NCBI GenBank assembly: GCA_002305725.1
Contig: DBQM01000023.1
Coordinates: forward strand, 1-24,923
Reading direction: 5' to 3'
Length of the DNA stretch: 24,923 bases
From: Ruminococcus sp. UBA1394
Lineage (GTDB): Bacteria; Bacillota; Clostridia; Oscillospirales; Ruminococcaceae
Positions 1-6,782 of the stretch are shown here, one piece after another. A model generated the notes under the pieces. The model saw only the letters and a list, made by a program, of their open reading frames with translations. It did not search any database and was not told where the DNA came from. The translations under genes and the position numbers were made by a program. Each line of letters opens with the position of its first letter. Position 1 is the first letter of the stretch.

Positions 1-82
1 AAAAGTGGGTTTGTCAACAGCTCCATTTCGTTACTCCCTCTCTGAATAAGCGCAGATTTGCGCCGGTCTTTCTGAATTGGTC

Positions 83-230
83 GGCTAAAAATTTAGCCGG
101 TCGACTGCTAAGAATTTAGCCGCCGATTTATGACAGTCCAATTTTGGATTGTCCGACTCCTGAAAATTTAGGACTCCCCAAAATTGGAGGGACGTCCTCA
201 AATCTGAGGAGATGTGTCCAAGTTCGGCTT
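83..230. repeat. Row of short AT-cored inverted repeats
   Basis: About six or seven small palindromes follow one another: GGCTAAA-AA-TTTAGCC (83-98), GCTAA-GAAT-TTAGC (107-120), TCCAA-TT-TTGGA (137-148), an imperfect TCCT..AGGA (158-173), CTCC..GGAG around CCAAAATTGG (174-189), TCCTCA-AATC-TGAGGA (195-210) and a weak one near 217-227. The stems differ but the size and AT-rich centre are kept. No ORF explains the stretch. Function unknown; it may be debris of an integrated element or a small structured-repeat family. Confidence 0.6.
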
Positions 231-250
231 AATCTCTCCTGTTAAATTTA

Positions 251-300
251 GTGCGCCATTAGTGCGCCATTAGTGCGCCATTGGGTTAAAAGTGCGCCAT
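251..300. repeat. Four GTGCGCCAT direct repeats
   Basis: GTGCGCCAT occurs at 251-259, 262-270, 273-281 and 292-300. The first three have an exact 11-bp period (unit TTAGTGCGCCA) and the fourth is offset by 19 bp. A partial AAAAGTGCG appears again near 380-388. The block lies just before the tRNA-Thr fragment and could be slippage-generated or protein-binding direct repeats at an element end. Confidence 0.7.
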
Positions 301-397
301 AAACCATTGAAAGCAGTAAAAAGCAAAACAGCGATAAACCGCATAGATACGGCGTTTATGAAAACTTGCTGAAATGCGTAAAAAGTGCGTTTGCTCT

Positions 398-442
398 TTG
401 GTAAGGAAGAGGTCGTCGGTTCGAATCCGATAAACAGCTCCA
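398..442 (+). other. 3' fragment of tRNA-Thr(GGU), probable attachment-site scar
   Basis: The stretch reads as the 3' part of a threonine tRNA: anticodon loop TTGGTAA, the 3' anticodon-stem strand GGAAG, a T-arm with stem GTCGG/CCGAT around TTCGAAT, the acceptor 3' strand and a terminal CCA. Upstream of the loop the sequence does not form the matching stem, and no D-arm or acceptor 5' strand is present, so this is not an intact gene. Such 3' tRNA duplications are typical of att sites left by tyrosine integrases. A rho-independent terminator follows at 567-597, as expected downstream of an ancestral tRNA. The intact tRNA-Thr would lie left of the window. Confidence 0.75.
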
Positions 443-481
443 GTCCGTGACCGGACAGGACAGTCGGTGACCCGACAGGAC
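442..481. repeat. Tandem 20-bp hairpin repeat with compensatory change
   Basis: Two consecutive 20-bp units each form a 5-bp stem with the loop TGAC: GTCCG-TGAC-CGGAC (443-456) and GTCGG-TGAC-CCGAC (463-476), each followed by AGGAC. The two units differ at two positions only, and these are paired with each other (C-G in one, G-C in the other). The stem is therefore conserved while its sequence changes. Confidence 0.75.
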
Positions 482-566
482 ATTTCGTTGATAGCTTTGC
501 GGTATATGTTACCTTTTGTCACGACCGGTTACTTAACGTATTATTCCTGTGTGTAACAGGACATTT

Positions 567-597
567 CGGATATCACTTTTGTGGTATCCGTTTTTTT
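567..597 (+). terminator. Rho-independent terminator
   Basis: CGGATATCAC pairs with GTGGTATCCG (one G-T wobble) around a TTTT loop and is followed by seven Ts. It reads on the plus strand and probably ended the ancestral tRNA-Thr transcript. Confidence 0.8.
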
Positions 598-670
598 ATT
601 CTCAAACATTTCGTAACCGAACATGATAAATCTGTTTTCATTTTGCAGTCTGCAATTTTTTTAAGTTGTT

Positions 671-714
671 AAAAAATAAAAATGCGGAAGAAATTCAAAA
701 GAAAATCCTCCGCA
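671..714 (-). terminator. Probable terminator of rpmB
   Basis: On the minus strand, just past the rpmB stop, TGCGGA pairs with TCCGCA over an 18-20 nt A/T-rich loop, followed by TTTTTATTTTTT. The stem is short and the loop large, so strength is uncertain. Confidence 0.55.
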
Positions 715-734
715 CTTTATAACAGAAACTAAAA

Positions 735-920
735 TCAAGCTCTTTCAACCTTGCCTGAACGCAGGCATCTTGAACAAGCGTAGATATGACAAGGGGTACC
801 CTTAACAATAGCTTTAACACGCTTTACATTCGGCTTCCATGTTCTGTTTGTTCTTCTGTGTGAGTGAGAAACCTTGATTCCAAAAGTAACTCCCTTTCCG
901 CAGATATCACATTTTGCCAT
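735..920 (-). CDS. rpmB: 50S ribosomal protein L28
   Basis: A 61-residue basic protein starting MAKCDICGKG, the hallmark L28 start, with HSHRRTNRTWKPN in the middle and a second Cys pair (CSRC) near the end. Together with the first CDIC this forms the zinc-binding C+ form of L28. L28 is a structural protein of the large ribosomal subunit. The ATG at 918-920 was chosen over an upstream in-frame ATG because GGGAGGTG sits 7-8 bases before it and the family begins at MAK. The gene is monocistronic, with its own promoter (966-994) and terminator, and diverges from the site-2 protease operon, which is common for rpmB in Clostridia. Confidence 0.97.
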   Translation of the reverse strand: MAKCDICGKGVTFGIKVSHSHRRTNRTWKPNVKRVKAIVKGTPCHIYACSRCLRSGKVERA

Positions 921-965
921 TGACTGCACCTCCCTTAAATGTACTTGCAAAAAGTCAACGTATAT

Positions 966-994
966 ATTTTATCAGATTTTGCAGAAAAAATCAA
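966..994 (-). promoter_or_regulatory. Sigma-A-type promoter of rpmB
   Basis: On the minus strand TTGATT (989-994) and TAAAAT (966-971) are separated by exactly 17 bp, about 45 bp before the rpmB ATG. Confidence 0.65.
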
Positions 995-1039
995 GTCTTT
1001 TTTTAAAAAAAGATTATTTTTTTTTAACATCACTAATAC

Positions 1040-1068
1040 TTGAAAAAAGTTTCAGAATATTGTATAAT
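1040..1068 (+). promoter_or_regulatory. Sigma-A-type promoter of the site-2 protease/scpAB operon
   Basis: TTGAAA (1040-1045), 17 bp, TATAAT (1063-1068), with an extended TG just before the -10. It is placed 40 bp ahead of the first gene of the run that reads through scpA and scpB. Confidence 0.8.
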
Positions 1069-1107
1069 ATAATTTAATTATAAATATGCAAAGAAAGGCT
1101 GAAAATT

Positions 1108-1794
1108 ATGGATATTGAAACACTTGACAAAGTTCTTGAAATCTTCACAAAGATACTTGTCATTTTTCTGATTCTTCCGGTACACGAATATGCTCATGCA
1201 TGGGCTGCGCACAAAATGGGTGATGATACCGCTGCTTACTCCGGAAGGCTTACGCTCAATCCTCTCGCACATATTGATATAGTAGGTGCTCTGTGTCTGC
1301 TGCTTACCCCATTCGGCTGGGCAAAGCCTGTGCCGATAAATCCTCTTAAATTCAGAAAGCAGCGTCTGGGTATTGCCCTCACAGCAGCTGCAGGTCCTAT
1401 CTCAAACCTTGTTGTTTCCTTTATCGCAACAGTTATTTACAGAATTGTCACATCCTTGCCGGCTTTTCAGAGTGCATTATACATTATAAATGGTGAAATT
1501 ACTCCGGCATTTATAATCCTGTATATAATCCAGTGCTTTATTACAATCAACATCGGACTTGCAATTTTCAATCTCATTCCTATTCCTCCTCTTGACGGTT
1601 CAAAAATTCTGAGTTATTTTACAAGTGCAAAATTTGACAGATGGGTATATGAACACCAGATGATCGTAAATTTAGTATTCCTCGGAGTAATTCTGACTGG
1701 TGTGCTCAATAAACCTCTCACATTCATAGCAAGTCACATAGTAGATTTCTTCTTCCTTATAACAGGATTTATTCCTAAGCTGATGGGAGCGTAA
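1108..1794 (+). CDS. Site-2 protease family (M50) membrane zinc metalloprotease
   Basis: A 228-aa polytopic membrane protein. The zinc-binding HEYAH (HExxH) is at residues 26-30 within the first membrane segment, and the third-ligand motif NLIPIPPLDG is at 155-164, with Asp163 the likely metal ligand. A GPISN segment lies at 96-100. This compact form without a PDZ domain matches the short YwhC-like M50 branch that cleaves substrates inside the membrane; the substrate is unknown. The ATG follows GAAAGG. The gene leads the operon into scpA with a 6-nt gap, an association often seen in Clostridia. Assignment to the family is firm; a specific role (for example sigma-factor processing) cannot be read from sequence. 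Confidence 0.92.
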   Translation: MDIETLDKVLEIFTKILVIFLILPVHEYAHAWAAHKMGDDTAAYSGRLTLNPLAHIDIVGALCLLLTPFGWAKPVPINPLKFRKQRLGIALTAAAGPISNLVVSFIATVIYRIVTSLPAFQSALYIINGEITPAFIILYIIQCFITINIGLAIFNLIPIPPLDGSKILSYFTSAKFDRWVYEHQMIVNLVFLGVILTGVLNKPLTFIASHIVDFFFLITGFIPKLMGA

Positions 1795-1800
1795 CAAATT

Positions 1801-2520
1801 TTGGAAACAATATCTTTTAAGCTTGATGTTTTTGAAGGACCGCTTGACCTTCTTCTCCACCTTATTTCAAAACACAAGCTGAATATAAATGACATTGAAA
1901 TTTCAAAGCTGCTGGAACAGTATCTGCTCTACATCGAGCAGGCAAAGGAACAGGACCTTGAGCTTGCCGGAGAATTTCTCGAAATGGCGGCAAGGCTGAT
2001 TTATATCAAAACTGTGTCACTTCTTCCCAAACCGCAGGAAGCTGAGGATATCAAAAAGGAACTGCAGGGCGCACTTATCGAGTATTCTCTCTGCAAAAAA
2101 GCCGCTGAAAAGCTTAAAGGACAGTTCTGCGGTCATGACATTTTCGTGAGAGAACCCCTTAAAATAAAGCTTGACAGCGAATATAAGCTTAAACATCCGC
2201 CGGAAAAGCTGGTGGAGGCGTTCTTCCGTATGAATGTCAAAAAAGCCGATCTGATGAAAAAGGCAGATGAACAGAAAATCAATGCTGTTGTTCAGCAAAA
2301 AGTTGTTTCGGTTATCTCAAAGGTTGTTTTCGTACTGAAAAATCTTTACAGGCATGGCAAATCACGCATTGACAGTCTTTTTGACGGAATGACAGGACGC
2401 TCGGAGAGAGTTGCTACTTTCCTCGCAATTCTGGAGCTTACGAAATCCGGAAGAATTATGATAAGCGATGACAATACTGAAATTTTCTTTAAAAGGGTGA
2501 ATAAAAATGCAGCTGAATGA
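1801..2520 (+). CDS. scpA: Segregation and condensation protein A
   Basis: A 239-aa kleisin. The N-terminal block FKLDVFEGPLDLLLHLI is the diagnostic ScpA motif, followed by helices (LEQYLLYIEQA, AGEFLEMAARLIYIKT) and a C-terminal winged-helix segment (ERVATFLAILELTKSGRI). ScpA bridges the SMC heads and binds ScpB in the condensin complex that compacts and segregates the chromosome. The start is an uncommon TTG at 1801: the conserved motif begins within a few residues, and GGGAG at 1785-1789 gives an 11-nt spacing. The 3' end overlaps scpB by 14 nt, so translation is probably coupled. Confidence 0.95.
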   Translation: METISFKLDVFEGPLDLLLHLISKHKLNINDIEISKLLEQYLLYIEQAKEQDLELAGEFLEMAARLIYIKTVSLLPKPQEAEDIKKELQGALIEYSLCKKAAEKLKGQFCGHDIFVREPLKIKLDSEYKLKHPPEKLVEAFFRMNVKKADLMKKADEQKINAVVQQKVVSVISKVVFVLKNLYRHGKSRIDSLFDGMTGRSERVATFLAILELTKSGRIMISDDNTEIFFKRVNKNAAE

Positions 2521-3064
2521 AAAAATCGGAGCAATTGAGGCAATACTCTTTTCGTCGGGTGAACCTGTCGAGGAGTTCCGGCTTGCTGAATCGGCAGAAG
2601 TGAACAAAACTGATCTTCCCGCCCTTATAAAAACGCTGAACCAGCGTTACTCAGACAACGACAGCGGCATTGAAATTTTAAAGCTTGGTGCAAAATACCA
2701 GATGTGTACCCGAAAAAAATACGCTGTGTATGTCAGAACTGCAATGGAGAGTAAAAAGCAGACTCCCCTTTCCCAGGCGGCTATGGAGGCTCTGACTGTT
2801 GTCGCATACAACCAGCCGGTAACCAAAGGCTTTGTTGAAAACGTAAGAGGAATTGACAGTTCCTCGGTTATAAATACACTCGTTGACAAGGGGCTTCTTG
2901 AAGAGGACAGCAGGCTTGACGTCCCCGGACACCCTGTAGCGTACAGGACGACTGATACCTTTCTCAGAAGCTTCGGTCTTTCATCTCTTGATGAACTGCC
3001 GCCTCTTGAACGAGAGGATGAGGACAGACAGAGGTCGCTGCTTGAAGATAATAACGAAGAATAA
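2507..3064 (+). CDS. scpB: Segregation and condensation protein B
   Basis: A 185-aa protein with the two winged-helix domains of ScpB. The N-terminal part carries IGAIEAILFSSGEPV, and the second domain carries the conserved LSQAAMEALTVVAYNQPVTK, then VRGIDSSSVINTLVDKGLLEE and a GHPVAYRTTDTFLRSFGL segment. ScpB dimers bind ScpA and regulate SMC ATPase. The start lies inside scpA, preceded by AAAGGGTG. The acidic C-terminal tail is variable, as usual for the family. Confidence 0.96.
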   Translation: MQLNEKIGAIEAILFSSGEPVEEFRLAESAEVNKTDLPALIKTLNQRYSDNDSGIEILKLGAKYQMCTRKKYAVYVRTAMESKKQTPLSQAAMEALTVVAYNQPVTKGFVENVRGIDSSSVINTLVDKGLLEEDSRLDVPGHPVAYRTTDTFLRSFGLSSLDELPPLEREDEDRQRSLLEDNNEE

Positions 3065-3094
3065 TATCCGGCATTGTTTATGAAAGGAGACAAA

Positions 3095-3796
3095 ATGATT
3101 ATTCTGTATATACTTGGTGGAATAATATTACTGCTTGTCATTTTGCTCCACTCTCCTTTCAGAATTTTTGTTTCATGCCATGAAAACATGTTTTCAGTTT
3201 ATATAAAGTATCTTTTTTTCAAAAGAAATCTTCTGCCGAAACCCGAAAAAAAATCCAAAGCAAAATCTGCTGAGGAAACCGGTCAGCCGGCAGGAAAGGA
3301 AAATACACAATCTGAGGATAATTCAGACAATACCAAGGAAAGCCAGACTGATACACAAACTGAAAAAAAGAATAAAAAGAGCAAAAAGAGTATAATTCCG
3401 GAAGAAAAATCAGAGCGCATTGCTTTTATCATAAACGTTCTGAAGTCCTCCGGAAAAGCGCTCAGACATTTTACCAGACGCGTAGTTATAAAGAATGTCA
3501 GAGCGGATATTGATATTTCTGACCCTGACGCCTGCGATTGTGCAGTAAATTTCGGCAAAGCAAATATTGCCGTATATAATATTTTAAGTTTTGCATCATG
3601 CTTTTTTAAAGTTAAGAAAGAATATATCAATATAAACTGCGTCTATAATAAACCAGAAAGCATATATAATTTCAGTTTTACTGTTAAATTCACACCGTCA
3701 GCCGCAATATTATCAGTAATTGCTTTTATTTTCACATTTCTGGCAAATAATATAAAAGCAAAAAGACAGGCTGAAAAGGTTCAGACGCAGCAATAA
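3095..3796 (+). CDS. DUF2953 domain membrane protein (YtfI-like)
   Basis: A 233-aa protein with one N-terminal membrane helix (IILYILGGIILLLVILL), a short conserved strand region (FRIFVSCHENMFSVYIKYLFF), then a long Lys/Glu/Ser-rich linker with repeated lysine runs, and a C-terminal domain ending in a second hydrophobic segment (ILSVIAFIFTFLANNI). This is the layout of DUF2953, and the gene directly precedes ytfJ just as ytfI does in Bacillus subtilis. The ATG at 3095 is preferred over upstream TTG/ATG codons because AAAGGAG lies 6 nt before it. The role is not established; the context suggests a sporulation or envelope function. Confidence 0.75.
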   Translation: MIILYILGGIILLLVILLHSPFRIFVSCHENMFSVYIKYLFFKRNLLPKPEKKSKAKSAEETGQPAGKENTQSEDNSDNTKESQTDTQTEKKNKKSKKSIIPEEKSERIAFIINVLKSSGKALRHFTRRVVIKNVRADIDISDPDACDCAVNFGKANIAVYNILSFASCFFKVKKEYININCVYNKPESIYNFSFTVKFTPSAAILSVIAFIFTFLANNIKAKRQAEKVQTQQ

Positions 3797-3886
3797 CACA
3801 AGCATACGCAGCAGTACATCTGCTTAAACAGATACGGACAGGCTATGTCCGAAAAAATGTGCCTTAATGGCGGAATGGAGATTATT

Positions 3887-4285
3887 ATGAGTGAACAGCA
3901 TCATATCGGCGGAATAATGGGAATTACCATGGACAAGCTCAAGGAAATGGTTGATGTCAACACCATTATCGGCGAACCCATTAAAATTGACGAAAAAACT
4001 ACCGTTATCCCGATTTCAAAGGTTTCATTCGGATTTGCCTCCGGCGGTTCAGACCTGCCTTCAAAAAATCCGAAGGAGCTTTTTGGAGGCGGTTCCGGCG
4101 CAGGCGTTTCTATACAGCCTATCGCATTCCTTGTGGTTTCAGACGGTGAGGCAAAGCTGCTGCAGATGTCTGTCAATGCGTCAACACCTAACGCACTTGT
4201 AAACCTTATTCCGGACGTTGTGGACAAGATCTCCGGTATGGTAAGCAAGGACAAAAAGGATAAAAAAGACAAGGACGCTGAATAA
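3887..4285 (+). CDS. ytfJ: Sporulation protein YtfJ/GerW family
   Basis: A 132-aa protein. The core includes VNTIIGEPIKIDEKTTVIPISKVSFGFASGG, then a Gly-rich FGGGSGAGVSIQP stretch and LVVSDGEAKLLQM, which is the YtfJ/GerW signature; the tail is lysine/aspartate-rich. In B. subtilis GerW is made in the forespore and influences spore germination. The ATG at 3887 was chosen because GGAG lies 6 nt upstream; the longer in-frame ORF begins in the intergenic region. A small hairpin, CGGACA/TGTCCG (3835-3851), sits in the upstream gap. The gene implies that the organism, or its ancestor, can sporulate. Confidence 0.88.
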   Translation: MSEQHHIGGIMGITMDKLKEMVDVNTIIGEPIKIDEKTTVIPISKVSFGFASGGSDLPSKNPKELFGGGSGAGVSIQPIAFLVVSDGEAKLLQMSVNASTPNALVNLIPDVVDKISGMVSKDKKDKKDKDAE

Positions 4286-4351
4286 GTCCTATTTTCACTG
4301 ATTGTTTCATACTATATAACAGGACAAATCTGTTTGAATGGAGCGATATCA

Positions 4352-5497
4352 GTGAAAAAAATTATTTCAGTTATTTATGCTGCCGTAATAATTGCATCGG
4401 CTGTCCCCTTTAACGTCAATGCTGAACAGACTTTACCGGAGGTTTCTGCAAAGGGCTGTGTTCTTATCGAGGAAAAAACCGGACGGATAGTTTTTGAAAA
4501 AAACTCCTCCGAAAAACTTCCTATGGCAAGTACTACAAAAATCATGACAACTCTGCTATGCCTTGAAAGCGGCGGTCTTGATGATGAATTTGTGGTTGAC
4601 AGCCAGGCAATAAAGGTCGAGGGTTCTTCTATGGGACTTACTGAGGGTGACGTTGTTACAAAACGTGCCCTCTGTTACGGTATGCTGCTGCCCTCCGGAA
4701 ACGACGCCGCAAACGTTACCGCTGTAAAACTTGGCGGAACTATTGAAAATTTCGCAGAAATGATGAATGAACGTGCAGCAGAGATAGGCATGAACAGAAC
4801 CTGCTTTGTGACACCGTCCGGTCTTGAGGGCGAGGGACATGGTTCAAGCGCCTATGACATGGCGCTCCTTGCAAGAGAGGCGCTGAGAAATCCGGATTTT
4901 GCGGAGATATGCTCGCAGAAAAAAGCAAATGTGTGTTTCGGCAATCCGCCCTACGAGCGCTGGCTTGTGAATACAAACAAGCTGCTTGATATGTATGAGG
5001 GCGTAAAGGGCGTAAAAACAGGTTTTACTGACGAGGCAGGACGCTGTCTTGTTTCAGCCTGTGAGCGTGACGGAATTTCAATGATATGTGTTACTCTCAA
5101 TGACAAGGACGACTGGAATGACCACATAAAGCTGTATGACTACGGCTTTTCACGCCTTGAAAAGTCTGAGCTTACATCAGACGAAATAATTCAGGCTGAA
5201 GTCGCAGGCGGAACTGAGGAAAAGATACCTGTTAAAGTCGAGGGCAGCATAACCATCGGTACTGACGGCATGGCGGAAAACCGTATCACAACAGAGCTTT
5301 TCCTCTCCCCTTTTGTGTACGCTCCGGTCAATGTCGGCGACACCCTTGGTGAACTGAAATATTACTATGACGGAAGATATATTGACAGTCTGCCTGTAAA
5401 GGCGATGAAAACTGTCGGGTACTTTGAAGAGAATGAAAAGAAGAGTGAAAAAACAATACTGGAGAAAATAAAGGATTTTCTTTTTAATCAGGAGTAA
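4352..5497 (+). CDS. D-alanyl-D-alanine carboxypeptidase (serine, S11 family)
   Basis: A secreted penicillin-binding protein of about 381 aa that trims the terminal D-Ala from peptidoglycan stem peptides. The start codon is a GTG at 4352 with TGGAGCG just before it; a longer TTG start at 4334 would include that site. Residues 1-24 form a signal peptide ending near NVNA. The catalytic motifs are STTK (60-63), SGN (115-117) and KTG (222-224), followed by a C-terminal beta-rich S11 domain. The C-terminus is basic and amphipathic (EKIKDFLFNQE), suggesting peripheral membrane anchoring. It resembles DacF/DacB of sporulating Firmicutes, consistent with ytfJ upstream. The exact paralogue is not decided. 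Confidence 0.93.
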   Translation: MKKIISVIYAAVIIASAVPFNVNAEQTLPEVSAKGCVLIEEKTGRIVFEKNSSEKLPMASTTKIMTTLLCLESGGLDDEFVVDSQAIKVEGSSMGLTEGDVVTKRALCYGMLLPSGNDAANVTAVKLGGTIENFAEMMNERAAEIGMNRTCFVTPSGLEGEGHGSSAYDMALLAREALRNPDFAEICSQKKANVCFGNPPYERWLVNTNKLLDMYEGVKGVKTGFTDEAGRCLVSACERDGISMICVTLNDKDDWNDHIKLYDYGFSRLEKSELTSDEIIQAEVAGGTEEKIPVKVEGSITIGTDGMAENRITTELFLSPFVYAPVNVGDTLGELKYYYDGRYIDSLPVKAMKTVGYFEENEKKSEKTILEKIKDFLFNQE

Positions 5498-5500
5498 AAT

Positions 5501-6232
5501 ATGGAAAAAATAAGGATTCAGAAAATTATTGCTGACAGCGGCTACTGCTCACGCCGAAAAGCCGAGGAACTTATGACAAAGGGCAGAGTTAAGCTGAACG
5601 GTCACCCTGTAAAACCGGGCGACAAGGCAACAGTAAGAGATATCATTACAGTTGACGGTGAAAGGATATACATACCGAAAACGAAAAAATATCTCTACAT
5701 TATGATGAACAAGCCGAGAGGCTATGTTACGACAATGAACGATGAGCTTGGCAGAAAATGTGTTACAGAACTGCTTGACGGAATTGACGAGAGAGTATAT
5801 CCGGTCGGCAGGCTTGACCGCAATTCCGAGGGACTTCTTCTCTTTACAAACGACGGAAATTTTGCCAACAGTATTATGCACCCTGCAAAGCAGATTGCCA
5901 AAACATATCGTGTCACAGTAAGACCGGATATAAACGACGAACAGCTTGTGGCTCTCTCCGACGGTATTGAGCTTGACGGAAGAAAAACACTCCCCGCAAC
6001 CGTAGTTGTAAAAGACAAGGAACCGGGCAGAGTTGTTCTGCTGATAACAATCAAAGAAGGCAGAAACAGGCAGATACGCCGTATGTGTGAGGCGGTAGGT
6101 CTTGAAGTTGCAAGGCTCAGACGAATAAGTATCGGTCCGCTCAGGCTTGGTATGCTCAAACCGGGCAGTTACAGAGAACTGACAGCTGACGAACTGCGTT
6201 CAATAAGAAATGCTATAGGCAAGGAGGGGTAA
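5501..6232 (+). CDS. rluB: 23S rRNA pseudouridine synthase, RluB/RsuA family
   Basis: A 243-aa enzyme with an N-terminal S4 RNA-binding domain (RIQKIIADSGYCSRRKAEELM, residues about 5-50) and a C-terminal catalytic domain whose GRLDRNSEGL motif places the catalytic Asp at residue 106. The C-terminal GRNRQIRRMCEAVG and LRRISIGPLRLG segments are also typical. It isomerises uridine in 23S rRNA. The ATG lies 3 nt after the carboxypeptidase stop, with AGGAG within that gene's end, so the two are in one operon. RluB is the usual match for this neighbourhood; RsuA or RluE cannot be wholly excluded. Confidence 0.93.
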   Translation: MEKIRIQKIIADSGYCSRRKAEELMTKGRVKLNGHPVKPGDKATVRDIITVDGERIYIPKTKKYLYIMMNKPRGYVTTMNDELGRKCVTELLDGIDERVYPVGRLDRNSEGLLLFTNDGNFANSIMHPAKQIAKTYRVTVRPDINDEQLVALSDGIELDGRKTLPATVVVKDKEPGRVVLLITIKEGRNRQIRRMCEAVGLEVARLRRISIGPLRLGMLKPGSYRELTADELRSIRNAIGKEG

Positions 6233-6240
6233 CAAAGTAT

Positions 6241-6615
6241 ATGCTGGAAATACATGAGAAAAAAAGCTTTGAGGGTTACGAAAATATAGTTTCGAAGATA
6301 AATGCTGAAAAAATTAAGGTTATCGAATCTTTTTCGTCTGATGTTGTGGACGGCTACGGGGTTTATTCAGTTTCCGGAGATAAAATAACCGTATATGACT
6401 ATGACGGAAGCGACCTGAACATTATTGACGGAATAATCCGCACCATTCTTTTCAAAGGACAGTTCAAGGGAATAAATGTATGTGAATTTGCTCTTCTTGA
6501 TGAGTCAAAGTATGATAAACTGAAAGCTTTGAAATTTATCAATGATTCCGATAAAATTATTCATGATATTGCAGATTTTATGAATAATTGTAAAAAATGT
6601 AAAGAATTACAATAA
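6241..6615 (+). CDS. Uncharacterised small protein, possibly a reduced acetyltransferase-like fold
   Basis: A 124-aa soluble protein downstream of rluB in the same operon (8-nt gap; an AAGGAGGGG site lies 12-13 nt before the ATG, rather far). I do not recognise a named family. The central part, ITVYDYDGSDLNIIDGIIRTI then KGINVCEFALLDESKYDKLKALKFI, resembles the later strands and helices of GNAT acetyltransferases, but it lacks a clear acetyl-CoA-binding R/Q-x-x-G-x-G/A loop. The C-terminus contains a CKKC pair. The function is unknown. Confidence 0.7.
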   Translation: MLEIHEKKSFEGYENIVSKINAEKIKVIESFSSDVVDGYGVYSVSGDKITVYDYDGSDLNIIDGIIRTILFKGQFKGINVCEFALLDESKYDKLKALKFINDSDKIIHDIADFMNNCKKCKELQ

Positions 6616-6619
6616 ACAC

Positions 6620-6648
6620 TTGCTTTAATCAAGAAAATATTGTATAAT
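6620..6648 (+). promoter_or_regulatory. Promoter of the carboxytransferase operon
   Basis: TTGCTT (6620-6625), 17 bp, TATAAT (6643-6648), preceded by an extended TG. It stands between the 6241-6615 gene and the carboxyltransferase gene and defines a leader of about 128 nt. Confidence 0.75.
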
Positions 6649-6654
6649 ATTAAG

Positions 6655-6782
6655 GTATATTGGTCAGGCTGCGGCGCAAAGAAAAGCCTTGTTGTGCACA
6701 ATCAACAAAGTATTTTTCAGTATGTTGACGTATCCTGTCTAAACGACAAATGGGCTCAATCCCATAAGGAAGGAAAGATAAT
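6655..6782 (+). promoter_or_regulatory. Structured 5' leader of the carboxytransferase operon
   Basis: The leader contains two simple hairpins: TTGTTG..CAACAA (about 6690-6709), and ATGGG-CTCAAT-CCCAT (6750-6765), which ends only one or two bases before the ribosome site AAGGAAGG (6766-6773). The second could modulate ribosome access. No known riboswitch is recognised. Confidence 0.4.

Noticed and set aside
14..30. A second tRNA-Thr 3' end at the window start (CAACAGCTCCATTTCG)
   Set aside because: Only about 11 bases match the acceptor end, and the preceding bases do not form a T-arm, so coincidence or a decayed copy cannot be told apart.
83..230. CRISPR array
   Set aside because: The palindromes have different stems and no conserved repeat or uniform spacers; no cas gene is present.
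286..522. 78-codon minus-strand ORF containing RIRTDDLFLTKE
   Set aside because: This is the well-known false translation of the complement of a tRNA 3' half; it covers the tRNA-Thr fragment and has no ribosome site.
874..1077. 67-codon plus-strand ORF between rpmB and the protease
   Set aside because: It overlaps rpmB antisense and the intergenic promoters, with low-complexity Phe/Lys content.
2647..3189. 180-codon minus-strand ORF opposite scpB
   Set aside because: Ser-rich shadow of a well-supported ScpB gene on the other strand.
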